DNA of 64,000 nucleotides, taken from assembly GCF_030269515.1 (NCBI RefSeq), contig NZ_BSTM01000004.1, forward strand, positions 124,001 to 188,000. Reading direction: 5' to 3'. A program made the translations under genes and the position numbers. The notes under the pieces are model-generated. The model worked only from the letters and a program-made list of their open reading frames with translations, made no database searches and had not been told where the DNA came from. The DNA is from Actinomadura sp. NBRC 104412 (lineage in GTDB: Bacteria; Actinomycetota; Actinomycetes; Streptosporangiales; Streptosporangiaceae). The stretch's first letter is position 1, and every line of letters begins with the position of its first letter. Shown in pieces: positions 1 to 8,980 of this stretch.

Positions 1-461
1 ACCCGGCCCCGCCCGTCGGTGGGCACGCAGCCGAAGCGGGACGGGTCCTCCACGGGCGTCAGGTGCAGCGTCGCCGCGGCCCCGGCCTTCTCGTGCAGCG
101 CCACCTGGGACACCACGTCGTGGCCCGACAGGATGTCGCCGTTGAGGACCAGGACGGGCTCGTGGGAGCCGCAGGTGAGGGCGCGTGCCGCGTTCCGGAT
201 GGCGCCGCCGGTGCCGAGCGGCTCGTCCTCGCACGCGTAGACCAGGTCGACGCCGTAGGCGCGGTCGCCGAACGCGGCCTCGAACATCCCCGCGCGGTAG
301 GACGTGGCGAACACGATGCGCTTCACGCCCGCCGCCTTGGCGCGCGCCAACTGGTGGGCCAGGAAGGGGACACCCGCCGTGGGAAGGAGGGGCTTCGGGG
401 TGGAGATGGTCAACGGCCGCAGGCGGGTGCCCTGTCCGCCGACCAACAGGATCGCTTCCAA
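1..461 (-). CDS. NDP-sugar pyrophosphorylase (mannose-1-phosphate guanylyltransferase-like), 3' end outside window
   Basis: This is the N-terminal 153 residues of a sugar-1-phosphate nucleotidyltransferase; the rest lies beyond base 1. The family couples a sugar 1-phosphate to an NTP to give an NDP-sugar donor. The nucleotide-binding signature GGQGTRLRPLT starts near residue 9, followed by the KPLLP motif and a VLNGDIL metal-binding aspartate near residue 112. The start is a TTG at 461, chosen because GGAAGGAG sits just upstream and the signature begins immediately after it; there is no ATG. Similarity is best to GDP-mannose or glucose-1-phosphate types; the base specificity cannot be told from this fragment. 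It sits downstream of a GT4 gene on the same strand and may supply its donor. Confidence 0.85.
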   Translation of the reverse strand, partial: MEAILLVGGQGTRLRPLTISTPKPLLPTAGVPFLAHQLARAKAAGVKRIVFATSYRAGMFEAAFGDRAYGVDLVYACEDEPLGTGGAIRNAARALTCGSHEPVLVLNGDILSGHDVVSQVALHEKAGAAATLHLTPVEDPSRFGCVPTDGRGR

Positions 462-598
462 GAGGCTCCTTCCACGACTTCGACGACGGCCGGTCCTCGC
501 CCCGGCCTCCTCGGCTGGAAACGGTCCGGCAGAGCCTACTGGCAACGAATGAACAACCGGGCGCTACCTGCACGGTCGGCTATCCGACACGGCCCTTT

Positions 599-1741
599 TC
601 ACCCCGGGGTGGCGTACTTGGCCACGGCCCGCTCGTACGACATCAGGTGCGCCTCGGCGGAGGCGTGCCAACTGAAGCCCTGCGAACGTTCGTAGGCGGC
701 GTCGGCCAGGGCGGCACGCCGGTCCGGGTCCTCGATCAGGGCCTCCAGGGCGGCGGCGATGGACGACGCGTCCGGCTCCGTGTACGCGACGGCGTCCCCG
801 CCGACCTCGGGCAGGGGACCGCGGCGCGTGGTGAGGACGGGCGCGCCGCAGGACATCGCCTCCAGCACGGGAAGCCCGAAGCCCTCGCCCCTGCTCGGCA
901 GCGCCACCGCCAGCGCGCCGCCGAAGAACCCGGGCAGCGCGGGCCACGGCAGGTAACCGGGGCGCACCACGTTCAGCTCCAAGGGGACGGTGGACAGCGC
1001 CGCGTCGACCTCGTCGTCCCATCCGCCGCTGCCCGCCAGCACGAGCGCGGGCGGGTCGGGGTAGTCGGAGCAGGCCCGCACCCACCCCCTGATGAGGTTG
1101 GGCACGTTCTTGCGCGGCTCCAGCGCGCCCAGGTAGGCGACGTACGGGTGGCCGTGCAGGCCCAGCCGGTCGGAGACCCGCTTGACCTCGTCCGCGGACG
1201 GGCGGTGGAACACCTCGTGGTCCACGCCGTGGTAGGCCACGTCGATGCACGCGGGGTCGGCGCCCAGCAGCCGCACCAGCTCGTCCCTGGTGGCACGGGA
1301 CGGGGCGATCAGCCGGGTCGCGCGGCGGGCCGCCGTGCGGGTCGCCGACTTGATGTAGGTGGTGCGCACCGGGTCGTGCACCTCGGGCTCGGCGAACAGC
1401 GTCACGTCGTGGATGGTCACCACGGTGGGACGGCCCGCCTGGATGGGGATCGTGTACGTCGGCAGGTGGATCACGTCCGCGTTCACCTGCCGCGCCACGT
1501 ACGGCAGCCCGGACTGCTCCCAGGACAGCCTGGTCGCCCGGTGCGCCAGCGCGGCCGGGCCCTTGACGATCTGGGCCTGTGGCGCGAGCGTGCCGTACCG
1601 TTCCTCGTCCGCGCGCTGGCACGCCACGGCGAGGTCGGCCCCGAGCTCGTGCAGGGCCCGCAGCAGACCGTCGACGTACCGTCCCAACGCCCCGCGATCG
1701 GCGGGCACCGCGGTGGCGTCGAGCAGAATCCGAGGTGCCAA
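599..1741 (-). CDS. GT4-family glycosyltransferase
   Basis: A 380-residue GT-B fold retaining glycosyltransferase. The N-terminal Rossmann half opens with RILLDATAVPADRGALGRY, typical of actinobacterial mannosyltransferase-like GT4 enzymes. The donor-binding half carries YLGALEPRKN near residue 178 and the ExxE-type segment GEGFGLPVLEAMSCGAPVL near residue 285, where the two glutamates contact the nucleotide sugar. No signal peptide or membrane segment is seen, so it should act at the cytoplasmic membrane face. The start is a TTG at 1741 preceded by GGTGGA. The neighbouring sugar nucleotidyltransferase suggests a shared glycan pathway; acceptor and sugar are unknown. Confidence 0.87.
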   Translation of the reverse strand: MAPRILLDATAVPADRGALGRYVDGLLRALHELGADLAVACQRADEERYGTLAPQAQIVKGPAALAHRATRLSWEQSGLPYVARQVNADVIHLPTYTIPIQAGRPTVVTIHDVTLFAEPEVHDPVRTTYIKSATRTAARRATRLIAPSRATRDELVRLLGADPACIDVAYHGVDHEVFHRPSADEVKRVSDRLGLHGHPYVAYLGALEPRKNVPNLIRGWVRACSDYPDPPALVLAGSGGWDDEVDAALSTVPLELNVVRPGYLPWPALPGFFGGALAVALPSRGEGFGLPVLEAMSCGAPVLTTRRGPLPEVGGDAVAYTEPDASSIAAALEALIEDPDRRAALADAAYERSQGFSWHASAEAHLMSYERAVAKYATPG

Positions 1742-1773
1742 AGGTCCACCCCTATCCGGGCTTGGTGTTCTCT

Positions 1774-1791
1774 CTGGGGGCGGACCCCCAG
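1774..1791 (-). terminator. perfect 7-bp hairpin between methyltransferase and GT4 genes
   Basis: CTGGGGG and CCCCCAG flank a 4-base loop. The hairpin lies after the methyltransferase stop and 33 bases before the GT4 start on the reverse strand. There is no T-tract, so it is either a weak terminator of the upstream gene or a leader hairpin of the GT4 mRNA. Confidence 0.4.
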
Positions 1792-1961
1792 TCCCCCAGG
1801 GCTACCGCCCGAAGGCCGGTGGAGTGAAAGGGGCTCACTCCCCCGTCCACCCCGAGCCTACGCCGAACAGGGCCGAACGTGAGCAACGCCACCCACTTCC
1901 TGGCGTAGCGCAACCCAGGTGAAACATTTCGTTGGGCTGGGCGTGGACCGGACGGTGACGA

Positions 1962-2669
1962 TCAGTCACGCTTGCGGGCGCGGATCAGCACGATGCTGCC
2001 GCGCTCGTTGGGCGCCCTGCGGTCGGTCATGGCCACCAGCGGGATCAGCGGCGCCGCCGCGTTGAAGCCGACCTTGCCTCCGTACGCCGACAGCGACAGG
2101 TACAGCCGCTCGGCCGCGGCGGTGCGGAACTGGTAGGAATGCTCGATCACGTCGAGCCCCCGCACGTCCATCAGCTTGCCCAGGCTCTCGTGGGTGTAGG
2201 TGTGCTGGACGTGGTACTTGGCCTTGTGCGCGTCGCGCAGCTTCGGCCAGGCGTCGGCGCGGCTCAGCACGTCGGCGGACATGAAGATCTCGCCGCCCGG
2301 CCTGAGCACGCGGGCCATCTCGTCCAGGGACCTGCCACCGTCGTCGAAGTGCTCGATGGCGCAGACCGACAGGATCGCGTCGAACGAGCCGTCCGCGAAC
2401 GGCAGCCGCAGCGCGTCGCATTCGATCAGCGCGGGCGCGTGGGCCAGCGTCCTGCCGTACTCCATCTTGCTGCGCATCAGGTCGATCGAGACGGCCTCGG
2501 CGCCGCGCCTGCGCGCCCGCCCGGCCCAGTAGCCGTCGCCGCCCGCCACGTCCAGGACGCGCTTGCCGGTCAGGTCCGGCCCCATCCAGTCGAGCAGCGT
2601 CCCGGCCTCGCGGTACCGGCACACGTGTACCTGGTGCCCCATGAAGGCGACCACATCGGAAATACTCAT
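1962..2669 (-). CDS. class I SAM-dependent methyltransferase
   Basis: A 235-residue Methyltransf_11-type enzyme. The SAM-binding loop is VLDVAGGDGYWAGRA near residue 38, followed by the acidic EAVSIDL strand and the VCAIEHFDDGG motif. No membrane segments are present. An ORF continues upstream, but I use the ATG at 2669 because homology begins there and a longer start would run into the divergent gene at 2796. The substrate is unknown; the setting among glycosyltransferases suggests a sugar or lipid-linked glycan, which is inference only. Confidence 0.8.
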   Translation of the reverse strand: MSISDVVAFMGHQVHVCRYREAGTLLDWMGPDLTGKRVLDVAGGDGYWAGRARRRGAEAVSIDLMRSKMEYGRTLAHAPALIECDALRLPFADGSFDAILSVCAIEHFDDGGRSLDEMARVLRPGGEIFMSADVLSRADAWPKLRDAHKAKYHVQHTYTHESLGKLMDVRGLDVIEHSYQFRTAAAERLYLSLSAYGGKVGFNAAAPLIPLVAMTDRRAPNERGSIVLIRARKRD

Positions 2670-2795
2670 CCCGCCCAACTCTAGGGCGCCGTCAGCCCGG
2701 CCAAGACGAACTCCAGGTAGCGGGCGGGCGACACGCAAGGTAGAGAGGCGTGGCCCCACTAGTCTGGGCGGCATGGCGGAGGAAGCGGGCACAGC

Positions 2796-3755
2796 GTGAG
2801 ATCCAAAGCGATCCTGGTACGGGGGCTGCGGGTCCTGCTCGTGCTGCTCGCGCTCGGGTTCTGCGTCTACAGCGTGGCGGCCCAGTGGGAGGAGACGGTG
2901 AGGGCGTTCAGGGCCCTGTCATGGGCGACGCTGGTGGGCGCGTTCGCCGTGGCCTGCGCCGGGTCGTTCGTGTGGATGCTGGGCTGGCGCGCGTTCCTGG
3001 CCGGCCTGGGGTCGCCGCTGCCCGTGCGGGCGACGTTCCGGATCTCGGCGATTTCCCAGCTCGGCAAGTACGTGCCCGGCAAGGTGTGGGCGCTGCTGAC
3101 GCAGATCGAGATGACCCGGGAGTACAAGGTGCCCCGGCTGCGCAGCTTCAGCTCCCAGATGCTGGCGATCGCCACCTCCTGCGCGGCCGGCCTGGCACTG
3201 GCCGCGGTCACGCTGCCGCTGACCTCGGATGCCGCCAGGGACCGGTACTGGTGGCTGTTCGCGCTGGCGCCGGTGCTGCTGGTGGCGCTGCACCCGAGGA
3301 TCGTCACCTGGTGCCTGGACACCGCGCTGAAGCTGGTGAAGCGGCCACCGCTGGAACACCCGGTCAGCCTGGGCAGGACGTTGGTGGCCGTGGGCTGGAC
3401 CATGCTCGGCTGGGTCGTGTACGGCGTCCACCTGTGGATGCTGTGCGCCGCTGTGGGCGGGAAGGGCGCAGGGCTGCCCTTCCAAGCGGCCGGGGCCTAC
3501 GCGCTGGCCTTCGTGGTGGGCCTGCTGGTGTTCATCGCGCCAGGCGGGATCGGAGCGCGCGAGGCGGTGCTGGTGATGGTGCTCAGCCCCGTCCTGCCCA
3601 CCGGTGGGCCGATCCTGGTGGCGCTCTCGTCCCGGGTCCTGCTGACGCTCGCCGACCTCGGCCTGGCCGGTGTCGCCTTCCTGATGGGACGCAACAGGCG
3701 TCCCGTCCAGGACGAGGGCGTTCAGGCCGAGGAACAGGTCAGCGCTCCCCAGTAG
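2796..3755 (+). CDS. YbhN/UPF0104-family flippase-like membrane protein
   Basis: A 319-residue polytopic membrane protein of the lysylphosphatidylglycerol synthetase transmembrane/UPF0104 type, with about eight hydrophobic segments. Family marks are LGKYVPGKVWALL near residue 89 and FIAPGGIGAREAVL near residue 246, both typical of the YbhN superfamily. Such proteins are thought to move or present lipids or lipid-linked sugars, though few have been tested. The start is a GTG with GGAGGAA about 12 bases upstream. The 3' end overlaps the convergent GT4 gene by 17 bases. Confidence 0.82.
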   Translation: MRSKAILVRGLRVLLVLLALGFCVYSVAAQWEETVRAFRALSWATLVGAFAVACAGSFVWMLGWRAFLAGLGSPLPVRATFRISAISQLGKYVPGKVWALLTQIEMTREYKVPRLRSFSSQMLAIATSCAAGLALAAVTLPLTSDAARDRYWWLFALAPVLLVALHPRIVTWCLDTALKLVKRPPLEHPVSLGRTLVAVGWTMLGWVVYGVHLWMLCAAVGGKGAGLPFQAAGAYALAFVVGLLVFIAPGGIGAREAVLVMVLSPVLPTGGPILVALSSRVLLTLADLGLAGVAFLMGRNRRPVQDEGVQAEEQVSAPQ

Positions 3756-4836
3756 ACGTGAGGACCTCCACGTAGGTGTTCCACAGCGGGGTGTGGTCCA
3801 CGGGACGGACGGCCGCGCGCAGCCGTTCCGGCTCGCCGGGGGCGTAGAAGCGCTTCAGGGCGTCGGCGAGCGACCCGACGTCATCGGGCTCGCAGATGAG
3901 GCCGTCCACGCCGTCCCGCACCTGGTCGGGGAAGCGGCCGACGCGGGTGGCGATGACCGGGACGCCGTACTCGTGGGCCATCCACACGTTCTGGGACGCC
4001 GTCGCCGACCGGTACGGCAGCACCAGCGCGTCGGCGGAGGCGAACAGCTCGGGCACCTCCGCCGCGGGGACGTAGCCGGGGCGCAGCTCCACGCGCCCTG
4101 TGAGGCCGAGCTCGCGGATCAGGGCCTCGGTCTGCTCCATACCGCCCCAGAACTCCCCGGCCACGGTGAGGGAGACGCCGTCCGGCCCGGACGCCAGGGC
4201 GCGCAGCAGCACGTCCAGGCCCTTGTACTGGCGGATCATCCCGAAGAACAGCAGCCGGTCGCGCCGTCCCGTGACCGCGGCCGGGGCGGGCGCGGCACCG
4301 GGCGTGGACGTGGGCAGGTGGGCGGGCATCTCGGCCACCCGCACGGGGCGTGAGGTGAGGCCGCGGGCCAGTTCCGCCTGCGGCTCGGAGTGGACGAGGA
4401 CGCCGTCCACCCGGCGCAGCAGGGCCTTCATCAGCGGCATGTCGTAGGGCTTGCGCTCGTGCGGAAGGACGTTGTGGCACAGCGCCACCGCCCGCGCGCC
4501 CTTCCGCAGCCCCGACAGGATGCCGAGGTAGGCGGGAACCTGGACGGAGGTGAGCACCGTCAGCACCACCAGGTCGACGGAACGCAGATCGCGGCCGACG
4601 CGCCACCAGCCATAGGGCCGGCCCCAGTGGAGCCGGTGCCGGGTGCCGGGGAAGGGCTCCCCCTCCGGCTCGGAGATCGTCGCCTGCCCCGGATACAGGA
4701 ACCCGGGGTACTGGGCGCGCCAGGACTCCAGCACGGTGTCATGGCCTGCCGCCGCCAGCCGGTGCGCCAGCTCGGTGGTGTGGTGCGCGCCGCCCCCCTT
4801 GTACGGGAACGCCGGGCCCACGATCGCGACCCTCAT
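3739..4836 (-). CDS. GT4-family glycosyltransferase
   Basis: A 365-residue soluble GT-B glycosyltransferase. The N-terminus MRVAIVGPAFPYKGGGAHHT carries the glycine-rich loop of GT4 enzymes. The donor half contains LLFFGMIRQYKGLDVLL near residue 197 and a terminal motif around ADALVLPYRSATASQNVWM and EYGVPVIATRVG. It is 15 bases downstream of the GT2 gene on the same strand and probably forms an operon with it. The sugar is not predictable. The end overlaps the convergent membrane-protein gene. Confidence 0.87.
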   Translation of the reverse strand: MRVAIVGPAFPYKGGGAHHTTELAHRLAAAGHDTVLESWRAQYPGFLYPGQATISEPEGEPFPGTRHRLHWGRPYGWWRVGRDLRSVDLVVLTVLTSVQVPAYLGILSGLRKGARAVALCHNVLPHERKPYDMPLMKALLRRVDGVLVHSEPQAELARGLTSRPVRVAEMPAHLPTSTPGAAPAPAAVTGRRDRLLFFGMIRQYKGLDVLLRALASGPDGVSLTVAGEFWGGMEQTEALIRELGLTGRVELRPGYVPAAEVPELFASADALVLPYRSATASQNVWMAHEYGVPVIATRVGRFPDQVRDGVDGLICEPDDVGSLADALKRFYAPGEPERLRAAVRPVDHTPLWNTYVEVLTSTGER

Positions 4837-4851
4837 GGCGTCGGCGGGCCC

Positions 4852-5817
4852 TCACACATCGCCGCGGGAGCGGACGATCAGGTCGGCCAGCAGCGCCATC
4901 GAACCGATGATCAACCCGGTGACGAAAATCATGATCGTGTTGTTGGCGAAGTAGCCGAAGTGAACGATCATGTCGTACACGCCCTTGACCAGCCCGATCC
5001 CGACCAGCCACAGCGCGAGCGGCATCAGCACCTTGAGCGGGTTGAAGTACATCACCATCCGCAGCACCTGGAGGATGTAGCGGTAGGCGTCCTTGAAGAA
5101 CCTGAACTTCGACTTGCCCGCCCGCTTGGCGTACTCGATCGGCACGTAGCGCACCGGGTGCTGGTTGGACAGGAACGCGATGGTGATCGTGGTGACGCAG
5201 GAGAACCCCGGGGGCAGCAGCCTGAGGTAGGGCAGCGACACCTCGCGCCGGAACGCGCGCAGCCCCGAGTTCAGGTCGGGGATCTTGGAGTTGGTCAGCC
5301 GCTCGGCCACCTTGCGGATGAACCACTTGGCGGGCACCCGCAGCGCCTTGTGCGAGCCCTCCTCGCTGGTGCGCGCGCCGACGACCTGGTCCACCGAGGG
5401 GTCGGAGTCGAGGATGTCGACCAGCTCGGGGATCCGCTCGTTGGGATAGGTCATGTCCGCGTCGGTCCACACCACGATGTCGCCGCGCGCCTGCTGGCTG
5501 CCGATCCGCCGGACGGTGCCCGAGCCGCTGTTGTGCTGGAAGGCGATCACCCGCATGTGCGGGAACCGCGGGGCGGCCTCCCGCAGCCGTTCCAGCGTGG
5601 CGTCGGTCGAGCGGTCGTCCACGGCCAGCAGCTCGTAGGCGTGGCCGCTGTTGTCCATCGCCTTGCAGATGCGCTCGACCTCGTCGATGACGTGGTCCTG
5701 CTCGTTGTAGCAGGGCAGGACGATCGTCACGTGCACATGGCCGCCCGCCGGGTCGGCGCCGGCGGACCCGGCCGCGTCGGCGGGCAGCTGGGGCGGCGCT
5801 GAAGACTCGGTGCTCAC
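4852..5817 (-). CDS. GT2-family polyprenyl-phosphate sugar transferase-like protein with two C-terminal membrane helices
   Basis: A 321-residue GT-A glycosyltransferase of the dolichyl-phosphate mannose synthase/GtrB type. The GT-A core has TIVLPCYNEQDHV near residue 30 and the DxD-like WTDADMTYP near residue 117. Residues about 245-315 contain two hydrophobic segments that would anchor it in the membrane. Enzymes of this type move a sugar from an NDP-sugar to undecaprenyl phosphate. The large GT-C-like membrane protein just upstream on the same strand could use such a lipid-linked donor. The GTG start has a weak ribosome site, so a slightly later start is possible. Confidence 0.85.
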   Translation of the reverse strand: MSTESSAPPQLPADAAGSAGADPAGGHVHVTIVLPCYNEQDHVIDEVERICKAMDNSGHAYELLAVDDRSTDATLERLREAAPRFPHMRVIAFQHNSGSGTVRRIGSQQARGDIVVWTDADMTYPNERIPELVDILDSDPSVDQVVGARTSEEGSHKALRVPAKWFIRKVAERLTNSKIPDLNSGLRAFRREVSLPYLRLLPPGFSCVTTITIAFLSNQHPVRYVPIEYAKRAGKSKFRFFKDAYRYILQVLRMVMYFNPLKVLMPLALWLVGIGLVKGVYDMIVHFGYFANNTIMIFVTGLIIGSMALLADLIVRSRGDV

Positions 5818-5905
5818 GCCCGGCGAGGATACTCGTCCTCGCGTATCGATTTCCTCATCGCGGGACGCAGTCCATCCCCGCGTTCATCCGCGTTCATTCC
5901 GGGGT

Positions 5906-8038
5906 TCATCCCCGCTGGGCGGTACGCGGGGGTTCGGCGATCCACACGTTGAGGGTGAGGCTCCAGGTCCCGTTGGGCGGCTCGGTCAGCGTCCGCTCGT
6001 CCTGGCGGGCGAGCATCGCCACCGCCCGGACGGGCGTGGCGTACGGCGCGACATGCCGGGCCTGGCTGCCGAGGATCACCGGCCGCCGCCCGGCCGCGTG
6101 GATCCGCCCGATGACGCGGCGCACGTCGTCCCGGCTCGCGGTGGAGAGGGTACGGGCGGCCGGCACCCCGCACATGCCCCTGATGACCTGGAGCAGCCGG
6201 TCGGCGCTGGACCGGTCGACCACCACCACGGTCGCGTCCGGGCCGAGCCTGTCGCACATCCGGCGGACGGCGGCCAGCTCGCCCTGGTCGGTCCTGGAGA
6301 CGATGATCCCGGCGGACACGGTGAGGATGGGCGCCAGGAGCAGCAGGGCCGCCGCCACCGCCGTCCATCGGACGGTGCGCGGGGAGTAGCCGGTGCGCCT
6401 CACCCGCGCCATCGTCCAGGCCGTGCCCCAGATCGCGAACAGCAGCATCCCGGGGATCGCCACGGCGATCAGCCTGCGCGACGCCCACGGATGGTCGGGG
6501 GTGATGTTCGGCATGTAGAGCACCAGCACCGTCGTCCAGGCGATCATGGCGTAGGGCAGCAGCCATCGCGGCGCCCTGCCCTGGACCAGCCGCCTGGCCA
6601 GCAGCGCGGCGCCGAGCGTGGCCAGCAGCAGCGCGGGCAGGCCGATATACCAGATCATCCAGTACAGGGACATCTCCGAGTACTGACGGGTGCCGTCGAT
6701 CGGCAGCCCGCTGAGCCGCTGCACGAACTCGATGAACGCCACGTTCAGCTCGTCGTCGGAGTTGGCGGGCTCCCGCCGCACCGTCTGCACCAGGGGGCGG
6801 ACGGCGAACGCGGCCACGACCAGCACGGCGAACACGGCGGCGGCGTCCGGCCCCCGGCCCCGGCGCAGCGTCGCGCCCGCCCGGCGCAGCCGGGACGCGG
6901 TGACCTCCCAGCGCAGCACGATCGCCATGACCGCCGTCGCGACCACCAGCGCCCCGCAGATGAGCAGCAGCGGGACGAGCGACCTGTGCAGGTAGTCCAG
7001 GTACGGGCGGGACAGCAGGAAGCCCTCGGCCAGCCCCGCGCCCGCGCCCAGGAACAGCCCGGCGGCCAGCGGAACGCCGGTGCGGCGCCGCCAGGCGATC
7101 AGCAGTCCCGCGAACACCACGGCGGGCATCACGTCCCGCAGCCCGTCGATCCGCACCAGCACGATCAGCCCGAGCGCCAGCCCGCCGAGGAACGCTTTCA
7201 CCCGGTCGTCCCGATCGGCGTCCCGGGAGAGGTCGCAGACCAGCGCGAGCCCGCCGAAGAGCAGGATCATCGTGGGCAGCTCGCTGTAGGTGGAGCGCGA
7301 GACCCACACCATCGGCAGCGTCAGCGCCAGCAGCAGCGCCCCCGCGGAGGCCCAGCGCGGCCCCACCAGGCGCGCCACGATCCCGCCGAACGCCATCACC
7401 GCGCAGGCCCCCATCAGCGGGGCCATCACGAGCATCGCGTACGTGCCGCCGATCCACCCGCCCAGCGCCAGCAGCAGCGGGAGCCCGGCCATGAACTGCG
7501 GGACGAGGTCGTCCCCCACCTCGTAGAACGCCGGACTGCCGTAGCGCAGGACCGGGTCGCCGCCGCCGAACGCCGCCCGGTCCTGCGGGATCGGCAGCGA
7601 GCCGTGCTCCTGCAACCAGGTCGCGAACTGGACGTAGGAGGCCGGGTCGCGCCGCACGATGATCTGCTCGGCCAGCATCAGCACCTGGACGACCAGGAAG
7701 ACCAGTCCGATCGCCAGCACCCCGCCCGGCGCCCACCAGGACACCTCACCGCGGACGCCGCCGCGGAGACCGTCCTGCCGGCCGCGCAGCACCGGCCACA
7801 GCACCAGCGCCGCGACGGGCACGAACAGCCCGATCGCCGGAAGCGGCCGGAACCAGCCGGCCAGCAGCAGCGGCAGCGACACCACCAGCCAGGCGACGAC
7901 CAGCAGCGCCGGGACCACCGGGAGAAGGGCGAGCACCCGCCCGGCGCGGTCCGTGCGTCCGGGCGCGGCGGTCTCCGGCGGCGTCGCGTCCGTACCCGGG
8001 CGGTCGGGCGCGGGCGTCGTCGAGTGAGGGTGTGTCAT
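5906..8038 (-). CDS. large polytopic membrane protein, probable GT-C-type glycosyltransferase
   Basis: A 710-residue protein with roughly a dozen transmembrane segments between residues 35 and 580 and a short extracytoplasmic C-terminal domain. After the second helix pair it has RRDPASYVQFATWLQEHG, which resembles the first extracytoplasmic loop of GT-C (PMT/ArnT-like) enzymes where the catalytic acidic residue lies. These use polyprenyl-phosphate sugars as donors, matching the GT2 neighbour at 4852-5817. The ATG at 8038 is clear. It diverges from the TIGR03089 gene. The family assignment is by topology and motif and is less certain than for the soluble enzymes. Confidence 0.68.
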   Translation of the reverse strand: MTHPHSTTPAPDRPGTDATPPETAAPGRTDRAGRVLALLPVVPALLVVAWLVVSLPLLLAGWFRPLPAIGLFVPVAALVLWPVLRGRQDGLRGGVRGEVSWWAPGGVLAIGLVFLVVQVLMLAEQIIVRRDPASYVQFATWLQEHGSLPIPQDRAAFGGGDPVLRYGSPAFYEVGDDLVPQFMAGLPLLLALGGWIGGTYAMLVMAPLMGACAVMAFGGIVARLVGPRWASAGALLLALTLPMVWVSRSTYSELPTMILLFGGLALVCDLSRDADRDDRVKAFLGGLALGLIVLVRIDGLRDVMPAVVFAGLLIAWRRRTGVPLAAGLFLGAGAGLAEGFLLSRPYLDYLHRSLVPLLLICGALVVATAVMAIVLRWEVTASRLRRAGATLRRGRGPDAAAVFAVLVVAAFAVRPLVQTVRREPANSDDELNVAFIEFVQRLSGLPIDGTRQYSEMSLYWMIWYIGLPALLLATLGAALLARRLVQGRAPRWLLPYAMIAWTTVLVLYMPNITPDHPWASRRLIAVAIPGMLLFAIWGTAWTMARVRRTGYSPRTVRWTAVAAALLLLAPILTVSAGIIVSRTDQGELAAVRRMCDRLGPDATVVVVDRSSADRLLQVIRGMCGVPAARTLSTASRDDVRRVIGRIHAAGRRPVILGSQARHVAPYATPVRAVAMLARQDERTLTEPPNGTWSLTLNVWIAEPPRTAQRG

Positions 8039-8046
8039 CGATGCGG

Positions 8047-8085
8047 AGCGTAGTACCTCACACCTCTACGCTGCGCCTCTACGCT
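8047..8085. promoter_or_regulatory. inverted and direct repeats in the divergent 8038/8094 promoter
   Basis: AGCGTAG (8047-8053) is inverted as CTACGCT (8066-8072), and CTACGCT recurs at 8079-8085 thirteen bases later. The cluster fills the 55-base gap between two divergent genes. The downstream ATG has no Shine-Dalgarno sequence, so the forward transcript may be leaderless or start close by. A shared operator or core promoter is inferred. Confidence 0.35.
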
Positions 8086-8093
8086 CATGCCTC

Positions 8094-8906
8094 ATGAACG
8101 CGATCGGACCTGCGGACCTGCTGCGGCGGAGGGTGGCCGGCGACCCGACCCGGCCCCTGGTCACCTTCTACGACGACGCCACCGGCGAGCGGGTCGAGCT
8201 GTCGGCGCGCACCTTCGACAACTGGGTGGCCAAGACGGCCAACCTGCTGGTGGACGGGCTGGGCGCGGAACCGGGAACGCGGGTGGTGCTGGTCCTGCCG
8301 CCGCACTGGCAGACCGCCGTGTGGCTGATGGCCTGCTGGACGGCCGGGATGGTCGCGGTGCCGCGCGAGATGGACGGGACGGCCGAACCGTTGGACGTCC
8401 CCTCTCCGTACGTCCTGGTGTCCGCGGAGGAGGTGCTGGACCGCATGGCGACCGACCGGGACGCCGAGGAGGTCGTGGGCCTCTCGCTGCACGCGCTGGG
8501 CGGCGGCCTCACCGCCGCGCCGCCCGGCGTCGTCGACTACGCGGTGGAGGTGCGCGGTCACGGCGACCGCTTCGTTCCAGGGCCGGAGGTGACGCCCGAG
8601 ACACCCGCATTGGATGTGACAAAGGACACACTCACCGGGGCGCGGTTGGTGGAGGAGGCCCATGAGGCCGCAGGGAAATGGCACCTCGACGCACGTGATC
8701 GAGTTCTGGTTGACATGGCCTACACCACACTCGATGGCATACTCGCGGGCCTTCTTGCACCACTAGCCTCGGGTGCTTCCGTCATAATCCAACGAAACTT
8801 CGCCAAACCCTCCCTTGACCGACGCTTGACCATGGAGCATGTGACGGCGGTGGCGGGTGTGCCCGAATGGAATGACCCAACCGGGTCCGCCCGCAGGCTG
8901 CTCTGA
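8094..8906 (+). CDS. TIGR03089-family protein (orphan adenylate-forming N-terminal domain)
   Basis: A 270-residue protein matching the actinobacterial TIGR03089 family, which looks like the N-terminal part of an acyl-CoA synthetase. The segment ARTFDNWVAKTANLLVDGLG near residue 38 and VVLVLPPHWQTAVWLMACW near residue 65 are the recognisable AMP-binding-fold parts. The P-loop-like STG...G-T-P-K motif and the C-terminal catalytic lysine domain of true synthetases are absent, so an activating role is doubtful. The gene usually sits next to an LCP gene, as it does here. The ATG lacks an upstream ribosome site. Confidence 0.75.
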   Translation: MNAIGPADLLRRRVAGDPTRPLVTFYDDATGERVELSARTFDNWVAKTANLLVDGLGAEPGTRVVLVLPPHWQTAVWLMACWTAGMVAVPREMDGTAEPLDVPSPYVLVSAEEVLDRMATDRDAEEVVGLSLHALGGGLTAAPPGVVDYAVEVRGHGDRFVPGPEVTPETPALDVTKDTLTGARLVEEAHEAAGKWHLDARDRVLVDMAYTTLDGILAGLLAPLASGASVIIQRNFAKPSLDRRLTMEHVTAVAGVPEWNDPTGSARRLL

Positions 8907-8980
8907 CCTAACCTCAGTGTGTTTCCGACCCCGCAGGCGGGTCGCCGTCCCCTCGGCGAGCCCGCCGCATCACGGAGCCG

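Noticed and set aside
5810..8053. 747-codon forward ORF
   Set aside because: It is the opposite-strand shadow of the membrane protein gene at 5906-8038; its product is Arg/Pro/His-rich without family signatures. Such long shadows are expected at this GC content.
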